Positions 22,560 to 34,276 of a stretch of DNA of 64,000 nucleotides are shown piece by piece. Under the pieces are notes generated by a model. It did not search any database. It saw only the letters and a program-made list of their open reading frames with translations, and was not told the DNA's origin. A program made the position numbers and the translations under genes. The stretch lies in assembly GCA_902729315.2 (NCBI GenBank), contig LR746268.1:6741501-6805500 (forward strand), given 5' to 3'. The stretch comes from Spirodela intermedia. Its lineage: Eukaryota; Streptophyta; Magnoliopsida; Alismatales; Araceae. How positions within the stretch are numbered: position 1 is the first letter of the stretch; each line of letters begins with the position of its first letter.

Positions 22560-25260
22560 TAATTTGATTTATTCTCAGCTCACTTCACATATATTTTAAT
22601 AGATCTATGTCACTTCAACATCTGAAAATAGTCTTATTATTTTGAATATTTTCTCTTGCTCCACAAACATTTTGGTAACCTTTAGTTATTTTCTACTTCT
22701 CAATATTTATTTTGATGATAGTTGTTTGCGATATCTTATATAAAAATTTGTACTTTATCAATAAATATTTTTTCTTTTAAGGTCTTGGTCAAAGGAAACT
22801 ATTTGATTTGTCTTTAGTCTAAATCTTATATTAACGAGTTACCATTCAAAATCTGAGTTTCATACCTTTTGTCATACTTTTACTTAGATCTTTCAACTCA
22901 TAAGTATAATATCCTTGATATTTGATAAGTCTTCATTATCATGAGTTAATAATTAATAAATAATATAGTTTTAGCTTTGATAAATAGACTTATATTTGTG
23001 TTAAAGTGTGAAATTTTATTTTTAGTTGATTAACAAGAATTTTAAGGTAATTATGTGATTTTATATGAATTTATATGATTTTTACAATTTTACTTTTGAG
23101 ATAAATAAAGAAAAAGAAATAAAAATAAAAATATTACAAAATAGGTGAGACCTATCAACTAGTCAGGCCCGCAAGCATGTCAGAAGCGTAGTCAAGGAGG
23201 AGCCACGAGTAAGAGCTCGAGTGACTAGTACTAATAGGGGCACATGTGCACCACTCTCCTTCTACGTCACTAGTGGCCAGCTGGTTGTGGGGCAAAGAAT
23301 GATCATATAAGTGGGAGAAAAGAACTTACTTGCAAGTATAATATTATTATATATTCACCCGAAACTTCGGCACACAAGCGATGTGGGACTAAACTCATGT
23401 CACACTTCTCCAGAAAGATGTAGATGATTTTAATACTTACAACACTCCTTATTTATAATAGAGATATACCATAATGATATCATTTTATAAACACAATAAA
23501 GTACTTATGTCAATCTCTCTTATGTAGGCGGGCAATCAGTGCAAGTTTGAATCCTCCCAAAGCCAAAACTCATATTTTTATTTGATTATCACGACTTTCT
23601 TATAGATCTCCAATGAAGGATTAAGCCGTTAGAATCGTTAGATCATCGGCAAAAATCTCGTCAATATGATTCGTGAAGTATTGTTACTAAGATTGTTGAA
23701 CGATTTGTAATAAAAGAATCACGAATCTATCGAGTAAAGTATCTCCGATTGATCGACGAACAAGCCATCGTTGGGAAGAGGATGATCCACCAAGAGATGA
23801 GTCGGCACTCTTGAGAGTGTATCGGATGTGATGAAGAGTCTCCTTTTACTGTGCAGACTTGAAGATGAAGCTCCTTGACGTGCGCCCTACTTCTATTTAG
23901 CTCCTTTTCGTCAGGTGACAACTGTCGAAGAGTCACAAAGTTGCCGTTTTTCCACTCTGTCAGGTGATAACTATCAGAGATGATTTGACGATCTATTTCA
24001 TTGATCTCTAGACTTCGCAAGGAGATCTAGAGATTGCCCACGTCGTCCTTGTCCAAAGAGAGCTTTTGAGGTTGTAGACACTATATGACAATCATTCTGA
24101 ATGCTCAGGATTTCAGTGTATCGTTGACGCATCATTGCCACAATGTCAGAACTCTTTTTTCCTGCTTTCAACTTAATTTTTACTTCATTTAGTGATAATT
24201 TATATGATTTAAATTTAGTAAGATATATTTTATTCACTTACGATTTTTCTACTTTTTATAAATCTTAATTTGATCAATTAAATTATCTATAATCTCTTAC
24301 GTAAGAATCATCAGATAAAACTCTATTTCTATCTAATTTGCATTCGTTGAGTGCTGATGTCATCTTGATGTCTACACTCTTATTTTCCTTTTTCAAAAAA
24401 TTTAAATATACTTTATTTTTATTTCCTAATATAAAATCCATAAAAAATAGTATTCTTTGAGAAAAATTCTGAATAATTACTCAATATTATATTACACCCC
24501 TATGACCGACTGGAAAAATTATTATTATTATTGAAAGTTTTATTAAATTATAATTGATATATTTGTTCATAAATACTTGTAAATATTTAAATATTCATAT
24601 TTTCTAATTTTATAAACTTTAAATTTGTATGATTTACTATATTATGACTAAGTCACGTCAATATCATATCAAGAGATACTCAATTATTCAATGAACATGT
24701 GTTTAAGATTGAGCTAGAATCTTGTCATTGAACATGTCATTTAATTTGGAGCTCTAATGACATATTACCATCTAAAGTATAAGAGGTTAGCCTTAAGTCT
24801 TCATTCACTTTGAAACATGCAAGTCTCTCACATGTGGACTTTGAGGCTTCTATTTAGAGATATGTACAACTTCAATGATCTTTCACTTCATATCAAATTG
24901 AAATGTGGTTATTTCCAATTTTTCATTTCCCCCATATAGGACTCTTACATGTCACCATGCAAGTTACATGACCACAACTTTTTCACCTCTTTCTTCGCTT
25001 CATGCAAATGGTCTAATTCAACTACCTTGAGGGTCTTAAGTTTGAGTCTTACTTTAGTCACTAATCATATGTTTTACATTGAATATCTTCACTAACTTTC
25101 CACATATCGCTACAATGCTCTAAGTTCAAATTTCACCCCTATTTAGATTTGAATAATTCAGTTATCATTTTTTTTATTTCTACATAACTTACTTTTTGAG
25201 TTTAAATCTCATTTTAGTGTGTTAACTTTTTCAGATAACTAAGGTAGGGTGTGACAAGGA
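22560..25260 (+). repeat. Diverged repeat, interrupted copy (partner at 28560-29480)
   Basis: Two pieces, 22560-22918 and 24668-25260, align in order with 28560-29480: ATCTGAAAATAG, ACCTTTAGTTA, GATATCTT, then further on TGACATGTCACCATG-like sequence and TACAGTGCTCT-like sequence. The intervening 1.75 kb is the inverted-repeat element described next. These may be old LTRs of the gypsy element whose gag relic lies between them, but no element ends could be fixed. Confidence 0.6.
22920..24665 (-). repeat. 1.7-kb repeat element, left inverted copy
   Basis: This stretch is the reverse complement of 30982-32697 over its whole length, at roughly 75-80 percent identity by eye. Recognisable blocks include GAAGCGTAGTC, CTTCTACGTCACTAGTG, the phrase GATGTGGGACTAA, ATTTTCGTC-type sequence and TTACGTAAG. 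Its outer edge reads TTGATAAGTCTTCATTATC. It has no coding capacity that I can see. It sits inside the interrupted direct repeat, which shows it is an insertion rather than part of a larger inverted structure. Confidence 0.75.
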
Positions 25261-26509
25261 TGGTGGCACAACATCAAGTGACACAATGGTGGCGACGTGA
25301 CATAGTAGCATGTGGTATAATAGCAATAGTGTGACAGCAACATATAGTGATTGCAGCAACATGATGGTGAACTTCTCTCTGTTGGGTGACACAACAGAAG
25401 AAGACAAACCCATTTCCATCACCCTCTCATCTATTCAACATGTCTTTTATAGATGTAATTCCTACTTATATTTGTCCCCTATTGATCCTTAGGTGACACA
25501 AGGATCAAAAAGAAGTGTTTTCTTTTCCTTTTATTCTCATTATTTGTCGGGTGACATAGTAGAGAACATCTATTATTTATTACTTTCCATATGTTTTGGT
25601 GATAGCAATTGAGTAATACTCTTACTCTTTATAAATCTTGGGTGACATAAGAATTTTACAATGAACTATTTTCTATACGTTCATTTCTTCTTTCTTTCTA
25701 CAATTACAGTTGGGCCTCATGTTCTTCTTTATCAAGTAGGTGACATATTTGATGGAAAGAAACTGATTTAGTCACATTCCTATTTTGTTAATCTATTAAT
25801 TTTAGAATTAATCCAAACTTCAAATTCAATTTCCCATTGGTTTTTACTAAAACAAAGGGCAAAGTGCTTGCCTATTATTTTTTAACAAATCATCTTTGTG
25901 AAAAAAAACCGAATTCATTCTAAATTGAATTTAACTAGTGATATTTGATTTTGTAAATTTTCTAATTAGGTGTGTTTAATAAATAAAGATGTAAATTTGG
26001 ATATCTTTGTGTAAGTATTAAATCTTTATGTGAGTATTTTTGTTCATTTGTATTACTACATCTTAAATTTTACCTCTTATTTATTTTATAGAAAAAAACA
26101 GAATTATAACAAGGTTTGTTTATATTTTAGTAGTTAAGTAAAGAAGAAAATTGTTAGTTTGTAGTGAAATCTTCTCTAAACTCATCCTTGAAAGTTTGAT
26201 TTCTATTTTATGTGTATATATAGATTGAAAAAAAATATTATATTTTCTTCAACTTTTATATTGTTAGAATTCATATACTCTTGATTCTCAACTGTGTATG
26301 CATGATAAGAGGTCACTTAAATATATCTTAGTAAACTCCATCTTGAAAACTAAATGCAAGCCAAAACCTAAAGATTTAGAGCCATTGTTGGAGATGAAGA
26401 ACAATCAAAACATAATTGACCCTCCTAAATAGTTGGATTGTTTAACCTACCTATAACTTATGTCACATCTTTTTTGTGGGGATGATATTAAACTAAGGAT
26501 TTTTCAAAT

Positions 26510-27260
26510 GTTGTCGACTAACATGAATTAATCATTGTATAATAAATCATGTAAAATTAAAATTTAAAAAATTTAAAAAATTAAGTTTTAGATTTTAAAA
26601 TGCAGGTTAACACAAATATATCAATTATAATTAGAAAAAAAATTAAAAAATAGTAAAAAAAAGTCAATCAATCACATGTTGTAAGATAATATTAGATAAA
26701 ATTTCAAAAAAAATCAGAAAATATGACTTTTTATAATGTTTAAACTAAATAATGAAGGCCAAATCTATTTAAAAATTCGTGAGAAAAAGAAAATTTGAGT
26801 GATGGCATTAGGATGAGTGATGTCAACATCTAATGAATATGATTCGAGTAGAAAAATAGTTTCACTTAACCATTATGACGTAAATAATTATAGATGATTT
26901 AATTGATCAAATTAACATCTGTAAAAGCTAACATAATTTTAATTGACTAAAAAAAAGGTTTCAAAACTTGAAATCACACAAATCACTCCTTAGGCATTTA
27001 AATAATAATTAGGTTTAAAATAAAAAAAGAGTTATGTTATCATAGTCGATGACTATCGAGATTATGAATATTTAGAAAGATTTTTGTATGATGTTTAGGG
27101 TCTCAAGAGCTCTCTTTAGACATTAACAATATGGGCAATTTCTAGATCCTCTTGTAGAGTTTAGAAATTGATGAGGTGAGTCAATAAAGTACATCTACTG
27201 GTTGTCACTCAGTAGAGTGAAAGTTCAGTGGCAATGAACTCTTAAACAACTATCACTTTA
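26510..27260 (+). repeat. 1.7-kb repeat element, third partial copy
   Basis: This matches the first half of the right copy (30982-31740) in the same orientation: TAATCATTGTATAATAAATCA near the edge, then ATGATTTAATTGATCAAATTAA, TAGATCCTCTTGTAGAGT and TTGTCACTCAGTAGAG. The match stops at about 27260, where gag-like sequence begins, so the copy is truncated. Confidence 0.65.
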
Positions 27261-27306
27261 CAAAGATGAGTTGAGCTAAGCTTACGCACATTTTAGACTC
27301 ACTCTT

Positions 27307-27705
27307 TTCCCTTTCTCCTTAAAAGATGAAACTAGTTTTTGATATTCAACGCTAAAAGGAATGTAAACACAAGGACAGTGGTAACTAAACAAATTCTTAA
27401 GATATTTGCGAGACAAAATGAATGCAATGAGGAGAGCCATCATGAGTTTCAATTAGATTTAAGGAGAACCATTTCATAAAGCCTAGGGTTGATTTAAGGG
27501 TATACTTAAGAAATACCCACATCATGGGATAAATCAATGGTAGATGGTATAAATATTCTATCATAGATTGAATGAAACTTATAAATAGATGATATATACA
27601 TCATGTGGAAGATCTTATATGAATAAAAGTGATGAGGAAGCTTTGAAATTACTTGAGGAGCTTACTGAAAATTTATTGAATTATACATTATCTTCAACTT
27701 ATGAT
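27307..27705 (+). mobile_element. Ty3/gypsy gag relic
   Basis: FPFSLKDE at 27307-27330 starts a discontinuous match to the retrotransposon gag domain, followed in several frames by the sense of PHHGINQW, FYHRLNET and, near 27594-27700, TSCGRSYMNKSDEEALKLLE then LTENLLNYTLSS. Stops and frame changes are scattered through it. No protease, reverse transcriptase or integrase is recognisable on this strand nearby, so the element is either heavily deleted or was non-autonomous. Confidence 0.75.
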
Positions 27706-28159
27706 AAGGACAATGCACCCCCCTACAAGGGGAGGACAATGATACTTTACACGATATGAGACAAATGTCAATTATTTTACGGAGTATTTTATTGACCACT
27801 TCTAAAGTGAATGTCAACTGTGAAATAATAAATGTAGAAATAGCTTTTGGAGAATAAAAAAATTATCTTTATGTCTTTAAAGCTTTCAAATGTTTAGGCA
27901 TTGAAGATAAAGAATGTCACACCACTAACATGATTGATAAATTAATTGAAGTATTTATGTTTACGAAGGCCAATGAAATGAGAGAGTAAAAAGAAGGAAA
28001 CCTTTTACACTCAAAAGAACAATTAAATCATCTTTGTGGAAATGACTTGAATCCAATATAATTTGCATTTAACTACTTATAAAATTTAGTTTAATAAATT
28101 TTTTAATTATGTGTGTTTAATAAATAATGATTTAAATGATTTAAATGCATCAAATAAGC

Positions 28160-29480
28160 ATAATGTGTCTTTGATATTTCAGACATTTTCATATTGACAC
28201 TCTATTTTTCACATTACTTCAGTCGTGCATTTAAATCTCATTTGTGACTTTCATTTTTCAAAAGATATGCGATACTTCGTCACACATGTTGACACTTGTT
28301 ATGATGTATTTTATATTCATATATTATGTTGTATTATTTCAATATAAAAGAATATTTTAAAAAATAACTCATTCGATTAAACTTATCTAATGATAAAGAA
28401 TGACTTATTGTATATGATTTGAAAATAATCATAAATATATTTTCATGATATAATCATGATGCATATAAATGAATTATATTTTGACTCATGTAATAATAAT
28501 TCATAAATATATTTTCATTATATGTGTCAAAACATACCCTATAACACTGAGGGTATTTACATATTTTTGTCATTCCACCATCTGAAAATAGTTATATTAA
28601 TTTAAAAAACTTTTTATTGGTTTGTTAGTGATCTAGTGACCTTTAGTTACTTTACACTTCTAAGTTTTATACTTTGGTGATTATTGTCTATGATATCTTG
28701 TTTAGAGATTTGAAAGTGATCAATGAATATTTCCTCTATTAGGGTGTTACTTAGAGGAGAATATTTGATTTTTTTTTAGTTCATGTCATCTATTGATGAG
28801 TTATCATTCATCTATTGTCCTTCATGTTATGTCTAGAGATTCTCAATTGATCAATGGATGTCTTTGCTCTTACAGTTGAGCTAGGATAACATTATTGGAC
28901 TTATTATTTTGTGGACAAAATAATCTCCTTAGAGATTATTTTATCCACAAACTCTAATGATGTGTTACCATTTAAGGTGAAGACATTAGCTTTGAGTTTT
29001 TCTTTGCATCCAAATATATATAGCTTTCATATATGATTTTTCAAAGTTCTTCTTAGAGAATTTGTGACACTTTAATGAACAATCTTATTTTTGAGACTAG
29101 GTTGAAGTTAGTCACTATTTTTTGTCATTTTCTCCATGTAAACTCTGACATGTCACCATGTACGTTATGTGGTGAAGATTTTTCCAGTTCTTTCTTTCCT
29201 CCATATAGTTAGTTCAGCTTAGATGTCTTGTGAGACCTAAGATTGATTCTTGTTTTATTCACTAATATTATTATTATTATTATTATTTGATCAGCTTTCT
29301 ATGTTGTCACTACAGTGCTCTTGATTTCTAATTTCGCCCATAGTTTTATTTGAGTATTTCAACAATTATTTTTCTGATTTTATTTCACCCATATTCTGAG
29401 TTCAAATCTCATATCTATCAGTGTCTTTGATTTTTTAGACATTTTTCATATTATTGCTTCTATTTTCATAGTGCTCAGGT
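28160..29480 (+). repeat. Intact partner of the direct repeats
   Basis: The part 28560-29480 is the uninterrupted partner of 22560-25260. The part 28160-28560 is itself repeated at about 29440-29720, sharing TCGTCACACATGTTGACAC-like sequence and TAATAATAATTC..TAAATA. No gene is seen. The whole is an AT-rich mosaic of old repeats. Confidence 0.6.
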
Positions 29481-29726
29481 GCCACAATTAAATTCTATGA
29501 ATAACTTTATTTTTCAAGAATAATTGTGAGACTTTGTCACACATGTTGACTCTTAGATTTATTATTAGTCATGCAAGAGTATCATCAATGTATATAATTG
29601 TAATGTTTGTCAACGATATTTAACTTGTTATATAAGTAATAATGATTCACAAAATTATTCATTCAATAATAATTCGTAAATAAATTTTCCACTATGTGTT
29701 AAAATCAAGGGCATCTATAAGAGTAG

Positions 29727-29985
29727 TAATAGACTTATAGTAAGAGGAAATTTGTTGACTTTGAAATTGTGAGGGTTCAAGTTCCTTTCTCCCAAAAATG
29801 ATTTGACTTCCTAAGTATTTTTCCTCTTTTCTTTTCCATTGATGACTCAAAATTTACTATATTTTCTATTTCCTCTACTACACTAAAAGATACAAGCATT
29901 TTATGTTTAGCCCAAGTTTGTGTGTAATACATGTACAAATAAAGATATATGGACAAAGACTCTTGTATTGAATTATTCACTATTA
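29727..29985 (+). pseudogene. Plastid trnL(UAA)-trnF spacer fragment in nuclear DNA (NUPT)
   Basis: TTATAGTAAGAGG at 29735-29747 is the end of the plastid trnL(UAA) group I intron. It is followed by the 3' exon of the tRNA (about 29748-29794), in which GTTGACTTTGAAATTGTGAG and GGTTCAAG are preserved, and by a degraded trnL-trnF spacer (TTGACTTCCTAA, later ACATGTACAAAT and GAATTATTCA). Several changes from the plastid sequence I recall are C-to-T, as in aged nuclear plastid DNA. The 5' exon and most of the intron are absent, and so is a recognisable trnF. It cannot make a functional tRNA. Confidence 0.85.
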
Positions 29986-30981
29986 AGAATCTCTATTGTT
30001 AGGTTATCCTTACAATTATAATATAAATTTTAAAATTCCTTTTTAAGACCAAAAAAAGAAAAGGAGGGGTAAGGGTTTAAAAAAGAAATTTCCATTTGGA
30101 ACCAAAGAGTTTAGTTTATGTTGTAGTTATATTAGGCAGCCTAAAACATATTTTTGAATTGATTCTTTAATTCATGACTAAAAGAGATCTTGAGTTATCT
30201 TTTTGTTGGTGTGAAAAAATCCTAAATTCTAACATGATATACCTAAAGTAACTTGAGAATAATGATGAATGAAGGAATCAAGACTATAATTTTTTTATGA
30301 TGTAGCAGTTTATGAATCAAAGGGAAATTAAAAAAATTGTCACTACCTTTTCGTAACAATGTAATGACCAAATGAAGCTTTGGGTCGACCCCACCTCATT
30401 TTTGATACATTATATATCTAAGGGTGATAGGTGAGTTATTGAAATCACTAAGGTGGATAAGGTATTATGAAAAGTACATTGACTACACTTGTTGGAATTA
30501 GCTTAATCTCAAAGTCATAAGTAATTAACTTTATGACCCACTTTTAATATTGTGAAAGGGTTTATTTTTATTCAAACAAAAATGTAAGTCATATTGGCTA
30601 GTGAAAATGATAAACTATTAGCCAATGAAGTAATGTTTCTACTTTGGATTACCAATATGATGACCATCAATTCCCACTCATATGTATGCTTTGCATGGTT
30701 CTTCATTCACAACAATTGACTAAAGTAAATTAAGACTTTCTTTTCTTGTATCAAATAGTATATCAATGCCATGTTTGAAGGTGTATGCTTATAATTCTTA
30801 GGATTTCAAAATTTTGGATAAGACCATGACAAGTTGAGGGCACATTAGTTTTTTGATGAATTTGAAAACTTATTTCACCATAGTTGTATAATGAAATCTA
30901 TCTTTCGAGTAGTTGAGTTGGCGGCCATAAGATGCTTATGATAATACCTTGTAATATTAAAGAACCTAGGTGGTACTCCAA
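29986..30981. other. AT-rich interspersed sequence, nothing identified
   Basis: About 1 kb without recognisable domains, exons or repeats matched elsewhere in the window. It may include more decayed plastid sequence at its left end or old retroelement sequence. Confidence 0.4.
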
Positions 30982-32697
30982 TTGATAAGTGACGTGACTT
31001 ATCATTATATAATCAATCACATAAATTTAAAATTTATAAAACTAGGAAATACTAATTTTTAAGTATTTAAAAGTATTTATGAACAAATATATTAATTATA
31101 ATTTAATAAAATATTTAAAAATAATGATAACTTTTCAAGTCAATCACATAGATGTAATATAATATCAGGTAATTTTTCATAATTGTACTTAAAGAATACA
31201 ATTTTTTATAAATTTTATACTAAGAAATAAAAATAAAATATATTTAAAATTCACAAAAAAGAGAAATAAAGGTGTGGACATCAAGCTAACGTCAACACCT
31301 AATGAACGCAAATCAGGCAAAAATAGAATTCTGCTTTGTGATTCTTACGTAAGTAATTACATATGATTTAATTGATCAAATTAAGATCTATAAAAGTTAG
31401 AAGAATTATAATTGAATGAACTATACTTAGTAAATTTAAATCACATAAATTATCACTAAATGAAGTAAAAATTATATTGAAAGTGGGAAAACAAAGTTTT
31501 GATGTTGCGGTGGTGATGCGTCTACGATGTATTAAAATCTTGAGCATTCAAGAGGATCATCGTATAGTGTCCACAGCTTTGAAGACTCTCCTTAGACAAG
31601 GACAATATAGGTAATATCTAGATCTTCTTGAAAAGTCTAGAGATCAATGAAGTGAATCGTTGAATCATCTTCAGTAGTTATCACCCAATAGAGTAGAAAA
31701 ATGACAACTTTGCAGCTCTTCAACAGTAGTCACCTGATAAAAAGGAGCTAGATGGAGGTAAGACATGTGTCAAGGAGCTTCATCCTCAAGTTCATGTAGT
31801 AAGAAAATGTTCTTTATCGCATCCAATATGTTCTTGGAGATGGTGACTCATCTTCCGATAGATCATCTTCTTTCCGACAATAGTTTGTTCGTGGATCAAT
31901 TAGAGATAATTTACTTGATAGATTCGTGATATTTTTATCATGAATTATTTAGTAATTTTAGTAATAATACTTTGTAAATCGCATTGACGAGATTTTCGTC
32001 AATGATCTAACGATTCTAACACCTTAATCTTTCACCAATGACCTACAAGAAAGTTGTGATAATTAGATAAAAATACGAGTTTTGACTCTAGGAGGATTCA
32101 AATCCATGTCAGTTGTCCACCTATATGAGAGGCTTCGAAGGTATATCTTTTTATAACTAAGGGATAGTTTAAATATTAAAATCTTCGAAGCCTTTCAAGA
32201 GAAGGTGTGACATGGGCTTAGTCTCACATCGCTTGTGCTAAAGTTTTGAACGAATATATAGTAATATCACATTTGTAAGTAATCAATCTCTTTCTCCTAT
32301 GCATACAATCACTCTTTATCTCACAACTGATTAGTCACTAGTGACGTAGAAGGGGAGTGACACACACATGCCCTCGTCGGTTCTAACCACTCAAGCCTTT
32401 ACACATGGCTCCCCCGGACTACGCTTCTGACCCATTTATGAGTCTAATTGGCCAACATGTCTCCTCCTTTTGCTATATTTTTATTTATATTTATTTTTCT
32501 TCATTTATCTCAAAAATAAGATTATAAAAATCATATAAATTTATAGAAAACTACATAATTAGCTAAAAATTATGTTAATCAATTAAAAACTATTTTTTAT
32601 AATTTAACATAAATACAAATCTATTTATCATAATTTAAGGATAAAACTATATTATTTACTAATTATTAACTCATAATAATGAAGATTTATCAATAAG
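30982..32697 (+). repeat. 1.7-kb repeat element, right copy
   Basis: Inverted partner of 22920-24665. The left edge reads TTGATAAGTGACGTGACTTA and the right edge, read on the minus strand, TTGATAAATCTTCATTATTA, so both ends start TTGATAA, like very short terminal inverted repeats. GATAAGTGACGTGACTTATC at 30984-31003 is itself nearly palindromic. No open frame of note. It is likely a non-autonomous element or LTR-like repeat; its class is not established. Confidence 0.7.
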
Positions 32698-32924
32698 TAT
32701 GTAGGCAAATCATTCATTATTATTATCTTGTTCACATGAACTTCAACTCTTTATAATGAGACCTAATGACCAAGGAACTCAAACATTTGACAATTGAATA
32801 AGTTTTTCTTGACGTTAAGGTGGAGTTGGCACAACTTTAAATCTTTTCTATCAATGATAATAAGTCCAAAAATAATATATTTTGACAATAAGCCAACCAT
32901 ATAAATGACTAATAATTTAATGTT

Positions 32925-33118
32925 TCATGGAAGAACTAAACATATTGAAATTAGTTCTCATTACATTTGTGATCAAAGTTGCTGCAGATTTGATTGAGAT
33001 GAAGTTTTGCTTAACAAAAAATCAAGTTACTAATGGGTTTATGGAGGCTTTAAATTATCCAAATTTTATCAAGTTTTTTAAAACATTTGATATCACCAGC
33101 TTTCCATCAGGATGTTGA
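32925..33118 (+). mobile_element. Ty1/copia RNase H C-terminus, relic
   Basis: GRTKHIEISSHYICDQ (32928-32976) is the copia RNase H signature. A frameshift follows, after which the reading continues as KVAADLIEMKFCLTKNQV and NYPNFIKF in another frame, ending in SFPSGC and a stop. The shift and the changed residues mean the gene is dead. It stands directly before the LTR-like start at 33113, as in a normal copia 3' end. Confidence 0.8.
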
Positions 33119-34129
33119 AGATTGATGGCATGTTAGAAAAATTAGCTGTCATTTTTTACTAAAGTGAGCTGACCTGACCCGCTTTGTCCTATAGTCTTTT
33201 TTTATTAATTCTGTTGATACCCTTCTATTTCTCTCTCTCCTCCTACCCTTTCTATAGACTATTTATTCTTATTTTAATACTAAAGAGATTTTTTTCTCTC
33301 TCCTCGAATTATGGCTCACGTCCAGCCACTACGGGCCCTCTTTCCTTCTTCTCCCCTTCTCATTTTCTCTCCCATTTTGGCACAATTTAATCCCTCACTT
33401 CAGGTTTATATTCCTTCACACCCGCCATTATTTATCGGGAGTCTGTCCACCGTCCATCATCATCTGCCACCATTGGTCATTGCCGCCATCGATCGCTACT
33501 GCCACCGCCATTTGCCGCTCAATCCGCCATTCATCAGTCCAACTCAATCCGCCCATTTTCATCCAGCACGAACCATTCTGACTGTCTCGTACGCACAACC
33601 TGCCTCATTGGTCCCAGTCACTCCAGATCAGCCTAGTTCCAAGCCAGTTTGCACCACCGGTCAATTAGTCAATAGTCAACCACTATTCAATAGTCAATTA
33701 TACGGTCAACACTCAAGATATCAACAACTTTCAACAATTGAGTTTCCAACTTCAGTGTGTTCCTTCACCACACAGTCGCCCATTTTGGTGCCAGGGTTAT
33801 GGCTAACCCCTGTTTATTTTCAATTTAGTAATTTATTATTTAGTACATTATCTTCTTATATTTCTTGTCATGTAATCCCTGTATAGGTCCACCATTTCCA
33901 TAGCTAGTGGTAAGAATATAGAGATAACCCACTTAATTTTCATCTTGTCAATTTGTTGATTGTGGGGCACTATAACTTTGAGGATTTCTTAATCGCAACT
34001 ATCCATTTATTCAAATATTGTGGGGAAACACTCTATCTTACCTTAGTCAACTTTTTTATACTCATAAATATAATCTGAGAGTCAAGTATATATTACTTGT
34101 TTAAAATAGTTTAGTTATTTCTCTCATCA
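33113..34129 (+). mobile_element. Probable copia 3' LTR
   Basis: The stretch begins TGTTGAAGATTGATGG directly after the copia RNase H relic and ends plausibly in CA at 34128-34129, about 1.0 kb. A matching 5' LTR is not seen in the window. A 191-codon open frame (33311-33886) inside it has the composition of LTR leader sequence, not of a known protein. The right end is a guess because the next bases are an AT microsatellite. Confidence 0.6.
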
Positions 34130-34231
34130 TATATATATATATATACATACACACGGTACGAACGAAGACATTTCGAACAGAAGGATCGGAACTCGCTATA
34201 TATATATAGATATATATATATATATATATAT

Positions 34232-34232
<1 letters not shown>
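34125..34232. repeat. (TA)n microsatellites
   Basis: TA repeats at 34129-34145 and 34196-34232 flank a short unique stretch and mark the junction between the copia LTR and the MLO exon-1 array. Confidence 0.85.

Positions 34233-34276
<44 letters not shown>

Noticed and set aside
29735-29800. Working tRNA-Leu gene
   Set aside because: Only the 3' half of plastid trnL(UAA) is present, after the end of its group I intron; no acceptor 5' strand or D arm.
22920-32697. One 9.8-kb DNA transposon with long terminal inverted repeats
   Set aside because: The left arm splits an older direct repeat whose other copy is unsplit, and a third partial copy lies inside; so the arms are separate insertions, and no transposase is seen.
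33311-33886. 191-codon open frame on plus
   Set aside because: It lies wholly inside the copia LTR candidate, has the composition of LTR leader sequence and no family motif.
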